NCBI RefSeq assembly: GCF_019801175.1
Contig: NZ_JAHVJR010000001.1
Span: forward strand, 1,922,001 to 1,986,000
Direction of reading: 5' to 3'
Length of the DNA stretch: 64,000 bases
Source of the DNA: Vannielia litorea
GTDB taxonomy: Bacteria > Pseudomonadota > Alphaproteobacteria > Rhodobacterales > Rhodobacteraceae
The notes beneath the pieces are model-generated. The model saw nothing but the letters and a program-made list of their open reading frames with translations. It did no database searches and was not told the DNA's origin. Position numbers and translations under genes: made by a program. Below are positions 30,599 through 39,442 of this stretch, in pieces. Position 1 is the stretch's first letter. Each line of letters begins with the position of its first letter.

Positions 30599-33193
30599 CT
30601 ATTGTGCGTCGTCGTCGAAGCGGAAGTATCCAAGGGCAGCCGAAGCGGCATTCTGCTCCGCAGTGCCACGCTGACGGATCTCTGCCTGGATGATCGGCAT
30701 CAGGCTGCTGGTCGGCGTGCCTGCCTGCGTATCGGCGCTGCCAATCTTGTTCTCGGTCGCGATGGCCAGCATCAGGTAGGGCACGATCTCACGGTCATCC
30801 GCCCCCTGCGGGCGCAGCGCCAGCGCAAAGGTCGCAGTGCCATCCTCCTGCGGCTTCAGCCGCGAGGTGAGGTTATAGGCGCCGCCCCGGCTGTCGATCA
30901 GGAAGAGCGTAATGGTGCGGCCTTCGATCAGGTCGATGGTCCCACGGATCGGATCGCCCGCCTTCAGCACGTCCCGGTCGAGCTTCAGCGCTGGCGGTCG
31001 GGCCTCGGAGCGGGTGATGTTCTTCACGAAGGTCACCACCGAGCACTGGCTGTCATCCACCAGCCGCGCGCCGATCTTGGGATCGGTGTCGAACTCCTCG
31101 CGGAAGGCGGTGAGCAGCTCGTAGAGCGGGTCGACCGAGGTGGCATAGCCTTCGATCTCGAACTCGTCGGGCACCGCCGAGCGGATGCCGACATGCACGC
31201 AGAGCGGGGTGGAATAGCTGTTCACCCAAGAGATCATTCGCCCGATGGTGCCAAAGTCGATCTGCCCCGGCGTGGTCGGGGTCTCTTCTCTGGCAATCAC
31301 CGTGCCTTCAGTGGCGCTCAGGCTGTCATCGACGGGGCCGATCTCGCCGCCTGCCAGCTGATCCGGCGGGGCGGTGGTGTTGGCGCCATCGGTCGTATCC
31401 GTGCCATCTGTGTCGGTGGTGTTGTCGGCCGTGGTGGTCGTATCGCCGCCATCGGTCGTGGTGTCGCCATCGGTCGTGGTGTCGCCACCATCCGCCGTGG
31501 TCGTGGTGTCGCCGCCATCGGTGGTGTCATCCCCACCATCAGTGGCGGTGGTCGTGTCGCCCCCGTCCGTGGTGGTATCGCCGCCATCGGCGGTCGTCGT
31601 CGTATCACCCCCGTCGGCCGTTGTCGTATCGCCACCATCGGTCGTTGGGGTGGTGTCGCCCCCGTCTGCGGTGGTCGTGTCACCACCATCAGTCGCATCG
31701 GTGCCGTCGTCGCAATCGTCGATCGGGTTGCCGCTATCGTCAAACCGCACCGTGCCAGCGCAGCCCGTTGTGGTGGTGCCATCGCCACCGGCCGTGGTCG
31801 TGGTGCCATCTGTTCCGTCCGTCCCGGTGGTCCCATCCGTCCCCTCGGTGCCGGTCCCGCCCCCGCCTTGGTTCACGCCGGGAATGAAGCCGCCAAAATA
31901 GGCCCCTGCCCCGCCGCCAACGATGACGAGCGCGAGCAGAGCCGCGATCAGGCCACCCTTGCCCTTCTTCTCCGCCGGCTGCGGCGGCGGCACGGTGGAG
32001 GCGGGCGGCAGAGTGGTGCCCACGCCGGTGCGCTGCGGCGGCACCGATCCCGGGAAGGGACTGTCGGTGTTCACGTCCTGCGGCGGCATGCTTTGCGGTG
32101 GCATGCTCTGTTGCGGCGGGGTGGTAAAGGCGTATTGCGGCGGCTGCGAAATCACCGTCGGGCCACCGCCCGGCGGCATGCTCTGCTGTGGCGGAATGCT
32201 CTGCGGCGGCTGCGAATATTGCGGCGGCACCGATTGTTGCGGCGGCACCGAGCCACCCGGCCCCGGAACCGCGCCCAAAGGTGCGGCGCCCCCGGCCAGC
32301 GCGGCGGGGTTGTCGATGTACTCCAGCACCTTCGCCATGCTCTCCGGCCGGTTGGCCGGATCGGGCGAGAGCATCATCTCCAGCAGCGGGCGCAGCTCGT
32401 CATGCACGCCCGAGAGGTCCGGCACATCCATCCGCCGCTCCACCGCCTCGGCCGGGCTATCGCCCATGTCGATCGGCTCGCCGCGGCAGGCGGCTGCAGC
32501 CACAAGGGCCAGCGAGTAGATGTCTGAGGTGCCCTCGATCACGCCCTTGAAGCGGCCCAGCTGCTCGGGGCTGACGTAGCCGTACTTGCCCGCAAACTGC
32601 CCGCCCAGCAGCGTGCCGCCACCGAAGTTGGCCGACTTGGCGATGCCGAAGTCGATGATCTTGGTATGGCTGATCAGCCCGTCCTGAATGACAACGTTGT
32701 CGGGGCTGAGGTCGCGGTGGACCACGCCGAGGTCATGCGCCTTCTGCAGGCCCGAGGCGACCCGGCGCATCATCGTCTTCACGTCCTCGACGGGCATCTT
32801 GCCCTCTTCGGCGTAGTAATCGGCGAGGGAGCGGCCCTCGACGAATTCCATCACCAGACAGGCACGCTGGATGCCCGGATCGACGGTGAAGAGCATGTAG
32901 CGGACGATGGCATCATGGTGCAGGCGGCCCAGCACCGTGGCCTCTTTCTGGAAGAGGCTCAGGATCTTCTCGTCATGCGCGAGGGCGGCGAGCACGATCT
33001 TGATCGCCACCGGCTCCTCGGTGTGAATGTTGAAGCCCCGATACACCTCGCCCATGCCGCCGGTGGCAATGTGCTCGGTGATCTCGAAGGTGCCCATGAT
33101 CTGCGTGCCAATCGCCACGCCGGTGGGAGCCGCCGTGCTGATGACAGTCTTCTGACTGTCAGGCTTCGAGTTTTCCTGCTCGTCGCTGGCCAT
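30599..33193 (-). CDS. ppkA: T6SS-associated membrane Ser/Thr protein kinase (PpkA-like)
   Basis: 864 residues. An N-terminal tag SQKTVIST (13-20) is followed by a protein kinase domain (~36-290) with the Gly-loop IATGGMGEVY, VAIK65, HRDLSPDN (159-166) and DFG (181-183). The catalytic-loop Lys of HRDxKxxN is Ser here. A Pro/Gln-rich linker (~300-408) contains a second TVIS, then one membrane helix (~414-434). An extreme Thr/Asp/Gly repeat tract follows (~446-606), and finally a folded periplasmic domain (~615-864) with two Cys. It is the last gene of tssK-tssL-tssM-tagF-pppA-ppkA and starts 6 bp after the phosphatase stop. T6SS PpkA kinases activate assembly by phosphorylating Fha or TssL. 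Confidence 0.92.
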   Translation of the reverse strand: MASDEQENSKPDSQKTVISTAAPTGVAIGTQIMGTFEITEHIATGGMGEVYRGFNIHTEEPVAIKIVLAALAHDEKILSLFQKEATVLGRLHHDAIVRYMLFTVDPGIQRACLVMEFVEGRSLADYYAEEGKMPVEDVKTMMRRVASGLQKAHDLGVVHRDLSPDNVVIQDGLISHTKIIDFGIAKSANFGGGTLLGGQFAGKYGYVSPEQLGRFKGVIEGTSDIYSLALVAAAACRGEPIDMGDSPAEAVERRMDVPDLSGVHDELRPLLEMMLSPDPANRPESMAKVLEYIDNPAALAGGAAPLGAVPGPGGSVPPQQSVPPQYSQPPQSIPPQQSMPPGGGPTVISQPPQYAFTTPPQQSMPPQSMPPQDVNTDSPFPGSVPPQRTGVGTTLPPASTVPPPQPAEKKGKGGLIAALLALVIVGGGAGAYFGGFIPGVNQGGGGTGTEGTDGTTGTDGTDGTTTTAGGDGTTTTGCAGTVRFDDSGNPIDDCDDGTDATDGGDTTTADGGDTTPTTDGGDTTTADGGDTTTTADGGDTTTDGGDTTTATDGGDDTTDGGDTTTTADGGDTTTDGDTTTDGGDTTTTADNTTDTDGTDTTDGANTTAPPDQLAGGEIGPVDDSLSATEGTVIAREETPTTPGQIDFGTIGRMISWVNSYSTPLCVHVGIRSAVPDEFEIEGYATSVDPLYELLTAFREEFDTDPKIGARLVDDSQCSVVTFVKNITRSEARPPALKLDRDVLKAGDPIRGTIDLIEGRTITLFLIDSRGGAYNLTSRLKPQEDGTATFALALRPQGADDREIVPYLMLAIATENKIGSADTQAGTPTSSLMPIIQAEIRQRGTAEQNAASAALGYFRFDDDAQ
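31376..31858 (-). repeat. Minisatellite coding the Thr/Asp/Gly tract of the kinase
   Basis: Degenerate tandem units encode GGDTTTADGGDTTT-like peptides (15-24 bp units such as GTCGTGTCGCCGCCATCGG on the plus strand) for about 480 bp. The tract codes residues ~446-606, directly after the membrane helix. Such coding repeats can change in copy number by slippage or recombination. It is in frame throughout, and the units differ by third-position and codon-level changes. Confidence 0.8.
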
Positions 33194-33199
33194 TGGGCC

Positions 33200-33979
33200 T
33201 TAGATCCCTTCTTGCGGCAGATCGAAGATCGCCGTCATCGGTGTGACCTCGGTCTTGTCAAAGGCACGGACCACGACAACGGTGGTATTGTCGGTCGCGC
33301 CGCGTTGCAAGGTCAGGTCGAGCAGCATGTCACAGGCTTTCTGCGGCTGATGCTTTCGTGCAATTTCAAGGATTTCATGATCTTCCACATGGGCGGTCAG
33401 CCCGTCGGAGCACAGGATGAAGGTGTCGCGGTTTCTGAGCGTGCCGTATTTGTGATCCAGATGCACATCGGGATGCACGCCGATCGCGCGGGTGATGACG
33501 TTCTTGCGCGGCCAGTTGGCCGCCTCCTCGGGGGTGATCGCGCCCCGGTCCAGCAACTCGTTGGCCTCGGTGTGATCGCGGCTCAGCTGGGTCAGCTGAC
33601 CGTCGCGAATGAGGTAAACCCGGCTGTCCCCCGACCAGACGCAGGCAAAATGCTGTTCGAACACCAGCAGCGACACCACGGTCGAGCCGATGGTCGCGCC
33701 CTGGCTCATCGCGTGTTGCTGGATCTGGCCGTTGGCGCGGGTGATCCGCTCCACGAAGCGGGCCTGAAGGTCGGGGGCAGAGGTTGCGCGGCCCACGGTT
33801 GCGAGGTGCTGAACGATCGCACCCGAGGCAAAATCGCCGCCGTGGTGCCCGCCCATTCCGTCGGCCACAACCCACATGCCCCCATCGGGAAACGTGTAGA
33901 GGTTGTCCTCGTTGTGGTCGCGGGCATAGCCGGTATGGCTGATCTCCCCGGTCTCGAACCTGAACTGCTTTGCATTCAT
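33200..33979 (-). CDS. pppA: PP2C-type Ser/Thr phosphatase of the T6SS (PppA)
   Basis: 259 residues, a bare PP2C/PPM catalytic domain without membrane segment. Metal-binding motifs are all visible: RDHNEDN near residues 20-26, VADGMGGHHGGD, GDSRVYL, CSDGLTAHVED and the C-terminal GATDNTTVVVVR. It dephosphorylates substrates of the neighbouring kinase and so counteracts T6SS activation. It lies between tagF and ppkA, spaced 6 bp from the kinase start, so kinase and phosphatase are produced from the same mRNA. Confidence 0.95.
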   Translation of the reverse strand: MNAKQFRFETGEISHTGYARDHNEDNLYTFPDGGMWVVADGMGGHHGGDFASGAIVQHLATVGRATSAPDLQARFVERITRANGQIQQHAMSQGATIGSTVVSLLVFEQHFACVWSGDSRVYLIRDGQLTQLSRDHTEANELLDRGAITPEEAANWPRKNVITRAIGVHPDVHLDHKYGTLRNRDTFILCSDGLTAHVEDHEILEIARKHQPQKACDMLLDLTLQRGATDNTTVVVVRAFDKTEVTPMTAIFDLPQEGI

Positions 33980-34053
33980 AGCGTCAACGCCCTGTCCCCG
34001 GGGCCCTCGCGTGTAGCGGCGTTTGCCAAGTTTCTGTTACGGGCGGTCAAGGG

Positions 34054-35745
34054 TCAATCCTTCCCGCGCCCGCGCAGGGAGAAGAACCCCCTGAGGCCCG
34101 ATTTCTTTTGCCCCAAACCACCGTCTTCCCCGTCTTCCGGCGGTCCGCCAAAGGGGCTGTCCTCCCCTTCCGGCAGATCCTCCTCTGCGGCGGGCCCGTC
34201 TCCGCCGGCCTCCTCCGCATGCGCCTCCAGCACCGGCTCGGCCTCCTCCGGGGCCTCCTCGGTGGCCTGCGCGTCGTCCGATACCGGCTCGGCGGCCTCC
34301 TCCGGCTCACCGTCCGGGGCGGGATCATCCTCGATCTCGTAATCGTCCTCGGCAACCATCGACACGTCGATCACCGGGCCGCGCTCAGCAGGTGCTTCCG
34401 CGGCCTCTTCCTCGTCGCCGGGAATCTCAAAATCCTCGTCGACCACCATCGACACATCCACAACAGCCCCAGCCCCGGGCGCCTCCGCGGGCGCATCCGC
34501 CTCGGCCTCGCTCTCAGCCTCCGGCGCCTCTTCTGCCGCGCCACCGCGCAGCGACGGCGGCATGGTCGGCGTTTCTTCGGACTCTGCCTCGACGGCAACC
34601 TCGGCTTCTTCTGCCTCTTCGTCCGGCTCACTCAGGCTGGCGTAAATATCGCCCTCTGCCGCGCTGCCTCCGATGCCATAAGGCTCAGGACCAGCATCGA
34701 AGAGGTCTTCCTCCGGCTCGGGTTCCGGCTCCGGCTCGGGCGCAACCTCTGGCTCAGGCTCGGGCGGCGTATCCTTGGCCGAACCCGCATCCGGAAAGTC
34801 CCAATCCTCGCGCGGCGCATCAAACGGGCTTTCTGCCTCGTCACCGGTGATCGCATCAGTCCAACTGGCATCATCCACCGCGTCCGAGGGCGTAGCCCAT
34901 GCCAACTCCTCGCGGGAGGCCTCCGCGCCCCATGCGGCGGCGGCTTCGGCCTCTTCGGCATCGCCGATCAAGTCGCGCGGCGGCACAGTGGTCTCGCGCG
35001 GGCGGGCGGCAGCAGCCCCAGCCCCTGCGCTGGCAGCAACGGCCCCTGCAGCCGGGCGCGGCGGGGCGGCAGGCTGCTGCACCCGCGCGGGCGGCCCGAA
35101 GCCGCGCAACATCGCCATGAAGCCCGCCGCATCGGGCATCCCGTCCAGCGCGATCATTCCGGGGCCGACATAGTCGTTGCCCCCCGTCCACCAATAGCTC
35201 CGCTCGAAGGCAGCAAGCTGGTGATCGTGGTCGCGCACGTCGGCCAGCATCTGTCCCAGCCCGTGCTCACCATAGGCAAAGAAGGCATTCCGCCGGTCCT
35301 CGCCCAAGGCACAGGGCGCGGCGTTCGGCTCCGGCAGCGCGGCCAGAAACCCGTCCACATCGCCATCGAAATGCGCCGACTTGGCCGCCAGAAGCGCGCG
35401 CTCCAGCATGCCGTACCAGTCTTCCATCGGGTCCGAGAGCGGCGGCACCGGATGCTGCGGCCCCATCCCCGAGAGCACCAACGTCAGGGGAAACTGCCGC
35501 CCCACCCTGTCGACCGAAGCCGTGAGCGCGCCCGCCATCGCATGGCCAAAGACACCGGGGCCAATCCAGAACCGCCAGACCGGGCTGGCCTCATAGACCT
35601 GCCCCCATTCGCCCGCCAGATGGTGCTTGGCCCCGCTCATGACCTTCTCGAGCCAGCCTTCCCAGAAACTCAGCACCTCGGGCGGCATGGCCCGGGTGAT
35701 GAAGTCGCCCTTGGCGGGCAGTTTTCCGAAAAGACCGAGAGGCAT
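34054..35745 (-). CDS. tagF: TagF (ImpM)-domain protein with long acidic C-terminal tail
   Basis: 563 residues. The first ~215 are a TagF/ImpM domain: GLFGKLPAKGDFITR, then FWEGWLEKVMSG, WRFWIGPGVFG and ERSYWWTGGNDY. TagF represses T6SS assembly post-translationally, in part by binding Fha in some bacteria. Unlike canonical ~220-residue TagF, residues ~220-563 are a disordered, Glu/Ala/Pro-rich tail. It contains two near-identical motifs, VVDVSMVVDEDFEI (428-441) and VIDVSMVAEDDYEI (458-471), and ends in a short basic peptide (KKSGLRGFFSLRGRGKD). In A. tumefaciens TagF is fused to PppA, but here they are separate adjacent genes. It sits between tssM and pppA. Confidence 0.9.
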   Translation of the reverse strand: MPLGLFGKLPAKGDFITRAMPPEVLSFWEGWLEKVMSGAKHHLAGEWGQVYEASPVWRFWIGPGVFGHAMAGALTASVDRVGRQFPLTLVLSGMGPQHPVPPLSDPMEDWYGMLERALLAAKSAHFDGDVDGFLAALPEPNAAPCALGEDRRNAFFAYGEHGLGQMLADVRDHDHQLAAFERSYWWTGGNDYVGPGMIALDGMPDAAGFMAMLRGFGPPARVQQPAAPPRPAAGAVAASAGAGAAAARPRETTVPPRDLIGDAEEAEAAAAWGAEASREELAWATPSDAVDDASWTDAITGDEAESPFDAPREDWDFPDAGSAKDTPPEPEPEVAPEPEPEPEPEEDLFDAGPEPYGIGGSAAEGDIYASLSEPDEEAEEAEVAVEAESEETPTMPPSLRGGAAEEAPEAESEAEADAPAEAPGAGAVVDVSMVVDEDFEIPGDEEEAAEAPAERGPVIDVSMVAEDDYEIEDDPAPDGEPEEAAEPVSDDAQATEEAPEEAEPVLEAHAEEAGGDGPAAEEDLPEGEDSPFGGPPEDGEDGGLGQKKSGLRGFFSLRGRGKD

Positions 35746-35766
35746 GCTGTGCTCAGGTGCCTCCCG

Positions 35767-38700
35767 TCAGAGCCCGGTCGGGCATTTGAACTCGGTGAGT
35801 TCGGACATGAAGAAGGGGTTCACATCGGTCGCCAGCGTCATCTTGTAGGCGATGTGCCGCCCGTCGATGGTGTAGCGCACCGCGATCACATTGCCCGAAA
35901 CCTTGGGCCGGCCAGCGTTGAGGAACTTCACAAAAGCCCAACTCCCGCCCTCGCTCATGTTCGACTTGCGGCCGCGCATCTCGGGCGTGAAGACCAGCTC
36001 CACGTTGCTGCCTGAGAGGCTGCCGGGCCAGCTCACGTTTGCGGGCGTGTTGCCCTTGCGCCGGGTCAGCACCACTTGCCCGTTGATCGTGAGCTGCGCC
36101 GTCTCCACCGCGCCATGCAGCGAGGTCGGCACGATTTCCATGTCGATCTGCGGAATGCCCCCGCCGGTCGGGAAGAAGGCATCGCGGATCGCCGCTGCCC
36201 GCTCGAACTGCTTGAGCGTCGAGGTCGAGAGCTTGCCGGCCAGCGGGCCGCTGTCTTTCCATGTCCAGCTGGTGCCGTTGATGTTGGCGTATTGGCTGAG
36301 GTTCTCGAGGAAGAACCTGTCCATCACCCCCTGCGGCGCGAAGAGCTTGGCAAAGTCCACGAGGCCAACATCGCGGGCCGAGGCCTTGGAGAAGGGGAAC
36401 TTGCTGTCGATCACCGCCTGGCAAACCTGGGTGACCTGCTGGTTCAGCAACTCGTTGAGCCGCGCCACGGAAGTGTTCGCCTGATCGCCCTCGAAGTCGT
36501 CCACCGCTTCCTGGATCATCCGCTCCATCGGCTTGGGCAACCGCGAACTGGCCTGCTTCAGCGCGCCCAGCTTGGCGGGCATCTCGCGGTCGGCCACCTC
36601 GGGGAAGTCCACGGCGGTGATAAGCGTGCGCTGCATATCGCCCAGCGTCTGGATCAAAAAGTCGATCCGGCGCTGTGGCGGATCACCGACCATCAGGTCG
36701 TGCCAATCGGCATAGTAAGCTTCGATCTCGGCACCCGGCAGGCGCACCTGCCCGCCACCGCCACCGCCGGTGGTCCCTGCCCGCTCCTGGCTTTTGCGGA
36801 ACACTACGTCAAGACCGATGCGCGCAAGGCCGGACTGGCGGTTGACGAAAACCGCCGCAGCCCGCGAGCCGAAGTCCCCGGCCACGTCCTGCGCCGCATC
36901 GGCGGCACCGTCCATGCCCGCGGGCGGCTCGTCTGCGCCCTTGTTGTATTCGGCGGTGAGGCTGGTCTCCTCCATGATCTCGGTGGTGAGCAGCAGGATC
37001 GGCGAGGTGCGCGGCGCCGAGGCCGCCGCCAGGGCCTGGTATGAAGGCTTGTCGGCGCTCATCGGGCGCAGCTTGACCGAGGCCAGCACGCGGTCCCACT
37101 CGGCGATCCAGTCGTTCGTGTAGCGCTTCAGCAGCACCGGACCGAGGCCCTTGATCTGATCTTCGATCTGCGCCTCGGCGGCATACTCACCCATCACCCA
37201 CTGGTCCTTGGTGAGGTTGTCGGCGATCTGGCTGAGTTGCGGCAGGAAGAACTCGTGGAAGCCCGCGTAGGTGAAGAGCGGCGAGATCACCAGCTCGTCC
37301 AGCGCCTCGCCATTGACCCCTTCCAGCACCAAATCGGCATCGCGCCCGGCCCGGTTGGCAATCGAGAACGGCTCGATCCCGGCAAACTCGGCGGTGGCGA
37401 GGATGAGGCTGTAGGCCTGATCTTCCACGTTCATCCGTGCCAGCAGCCGCTCGCCCTGATCGATGAGCGCACCGTTCAGCTCGAAACTGGGCTGTTGCGC
37501 AGCGTCCAGCTCCAGCATGGCCAACAGGTGCGACTCCAGTGCCGCGCGGGTCTCGGGGTTGGTGCCGGCATAGGTGTTGCGGCGCCAGTCGTCGCGGAAG
37601 TAGCCGATGATGAGTTCGTCATCGCTCTGCGGCGCGAGGTTGCCCAGCAGCTTGTAGACCTTCAGCGTCTTGTAAACCGCCAACACCTCGCCGGTTCGGA
37701 TGAAGTCTTCAAGCTGCTGCTCCAGTTGCAAGATCAGCCGCGAGCGGAACATCCGCTCCAGCGCCTGCCGGTAGGTGACGCTGGCCGCCGAGCGGACAGA
37801 GCCGCGCTGACTGAGGCCGAAGCGCTCGCTGAGCGGCGTGTCTGTCGCGGTGTCGGCATAGCCCATCGGCATGTTGCGCAGCATCTCGAGGTGCGGCAGC
37901 ACCTGCAGCAGGTCGATATCCTCCACCCGCCCGGTGTTGATCTCGTCCTGCGCCGCCAGCTCGTAATCCGAGATCGCGGCCTCCGCCGTATCGATCAGCT
38001 GGCGGTTCTGGTAAAAACTCAGGCCCCAGAGGCCGAGCATCCCGAGGGTCGCCAGCACAATCAGCGTGATCGTCGAGTACCGCCAGATCGCGGCACGGCG
38101 CACCGCCCTCTTGTCGGTGCTGACCCACCCCGCCTCGGCAAAGATCACCTTCTTCAGCAGGTCGTGCAGGAAGAAGCTCTTCGCCTTGCCAGACATCTGG
38201 CCGTGCGCCATGCCGCCGAAGTTGCGTTGCATCGCACCCAGCACCTGGTCGATCGGGGTGCCCTCCTGCGTGCCCGAGGTAAAGTAGAAGCCACGCAGGT
38301 TGGCCGCCACCTTGTAGCGGGTGTGGCCAAAGACCCCGCGCATGAAGTCGCCCAGCCGCTCACGCAGCATGGCCACCTGACCGGGGAAGGAGAAGATCGC
38401 GATCCGGTTGATCCCGTCAGGCTCTTCCTGAAGGCGGTCCGTGACCTCCTCGGAGAGCCGGTTCACCAGCGCCTTGTACTCGTCGTCAAACCGCTCGACC
38501 GTCTGCTCCTTCTTGCTTTCGGTCTGGAAGGTATGGCCCCACACCTTCTGGCGGCGCGACTGGCTGAAGGAGCCGAAGAACTCCATGAAGCCGCTGATCA
38601 GGTCGGCCTTGGTGAACATCACGTAGACCGGGAAATCGACGCGCAGCTCCTCGTTGATCTCATTGAGACGGGTGCGGATGATCTCGGCGTGGGTCTCGAT

Positions 38701-39360
38701 CTCGCCCGGGCTCGCGGTCATCAGCTCTTGCAGCGAGATCGCCAGCATCACGCCGTTGATCGGCTGGTTGGCGCGGGTCGCCTTGAGCAGTTGCAGAAAG
38801 CTGGCCCAGCTCTTGCCATCGGCCTCTGCATCGCTGTCCTGCGTGGTGTAGCGGCCTGCGGTGTCGATCAGCACCGCCTCTTCGCTGAACCACCAGTCGC
38901 AATAGCGCGTGCCGCCCACGCCGGCCACCGCGCCCTCGCCCTTCTCGGCGAGCGGAAACTTCACGCCCGAATTCAGCAGCGCCGTCGTCTTGCCCGAACC
39001 GGGCGGGCCGATGATGATGTACCACGGCAGATCGTAGAGGAACGACTTGGAGCCGCTCGACTTCTTGAGCACCTCCATCGCCTCGGTCATCTTCTCGCCA
39101 AGCACCTCGCCGTCGCCGGTGACCTCCTGCTCGGTCAAGGCCTCTTCGAGCTTCTTGGCCGCACGGCGGCGGCGGATGAACTTGATCAGGTAAACCGTGC
39201 CCACCGTGAGCCAGACCACGGCGATCATCAGCACCCGCACCCAGACCGGCTCGAACGGGGTCGCCTCGCCAAAGCCGACCAGCGGCAGGGCGAACCAGAC
39301 CACCACGAACCACAGGATGAGAGAGAGGACGACCAGCGTTCCGATGATCCAGCGTTTCAT
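35767..39360 (-). CDS. tssM: T6SS membrane complex protein TssM (IcmF)
   Basis: 1197 residues, the typical TssM size. Two N-terminal membrane helices (~4-24 and ~42-62) flank a short periplasmic loop. A cytoplasmic NTPase-like domain has Walker A GPPGSGKTT (118-126) and Walker B VLIDTAGRYTTQD (163-175). A third helix lies near 430-450, followed by a large periplasmic domain. TssM spans the inner membrane and connects TssL and the baseplate to the outer membrane. The gene is 82 bp downstream of tssL and 21 bp upstream of tagF. Walker motifs are intact, which is not the case in all TssM proteins. Confidence 0.95.
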   Translation of the reverse strand: MKRWIIGTLVVLSLILWFVVVWFALPLVGFGEATPFEPVWVRVLMIAVVWLTVGTVYLIKFIRRRRAAKKLEEALTEQEVTGDGEVLGEKMTEAMEVLKKSSGSKSFLYDLPWYIIIGPPGSGKTTALLNSGVKFPLAEKGEGAVAGVGGTRYCDWWFSEEAVLIDTAGRYTTQDSDAEADGKSWASFLQLLKATRANQPINGVMLAISLQELMTASPGEIETHAEIIRTRLNEINEELRVDFPVYVMFTKADLISGFMEFFGSFSQSRRQKVWGHTFQTESKKEQTVERFDDEYKALVNRLSEEVTDRLQEEPDGINRIAIFSFPGQVAMLRERLGDFMRGVFGHTRYKVAANLRGFYFTSGTQEGTPIDQVLGAMQRNFGGMAHGQMSGKAKSFFLHDLLKKVIFAEAGWVSTDKRAVRRAAIWRYSTITLIVLATLGMLGLWGLSFYQNRQLIDTAEAAISDYELAAQDEINTGRVEDIDLLQVLPHLEMLRNMPMGYADTATDTPLSERFGLSQRGSVRSAASVTYRQALERMFRSRLILQLEQQLEDFIRTGEVLAVYKTLKVYKLLGNLAPQSDDELIIGYFRDDWRRNTYAGTNPETRAALESHLLAMLELDAAQQPSFELNGALIDQGERLLARMNVEDQAYSLILATAEFAGIEPFSIANRAGRDADLVLEGVNGEALDELVISPLFTYAGFHEFFLPQLSQIADNLTKDQWVMGEYAAEAQIEDQIKGLGPVLLKRYTNDWIAEWDRVLASVKLRPMSADKPSYQALAAASAPRTSPILLLTTEIMEETSLTAEYNKGADEPPAGMDGAADAAQDVAGDFGSRAAAVFVNRQSGLARIGLDVVFRKSQERAGTTGGGGGGQVRLPGAEIEAYYADWHDLMVGDPPQRRIDFLIQTLGDMQRTLITAVDFPEVADREMPAKLGALKQASSRLPKPMERMIQEAVDDFEGDQANTSVARLNELLNQQVTQVCQAVIDSKFPFSKASARDVGLVDFAKLFAPQGVMDRFFLENLSQYANINGTSWTWKDSGPLAGKLSTSTLKQFERAAAIRDAFFPTGGGIPQIDMEIVPTSLHGAVETAQLTINGQVVLTRRKGNTPANVSWPGSLSGSNVELVFTPEMRGRKSNMSEGGSWAFVKFLNAGRPKVSGNVIAVRYTIDGRHIAYKMTLATDVNPFFMSELTEFKCPTGL

Positions 39361-39442
39361 CTCGCGTTCCTTCCGCCCCGGGGGCGCTTGAATTTCAACC
39401 GGCGTCCCTCGCCGATGCGCCGTGCGGCCGGGCCGCCCGCGC

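Noticed and set aside
31376..31858. Possible CRISPR array because of regular short repeats
   Set aside because: Repeats are degenerate, lack unique spacers of constant length and are in frame within the kinase gene.
30437..32527. Plus-strand open frame opposite the kinase gene
   Set aside because: The kinase frame contains complete catalytic motifs, while the antisense frame is Arg/Gly-rich and follows from the repeats.
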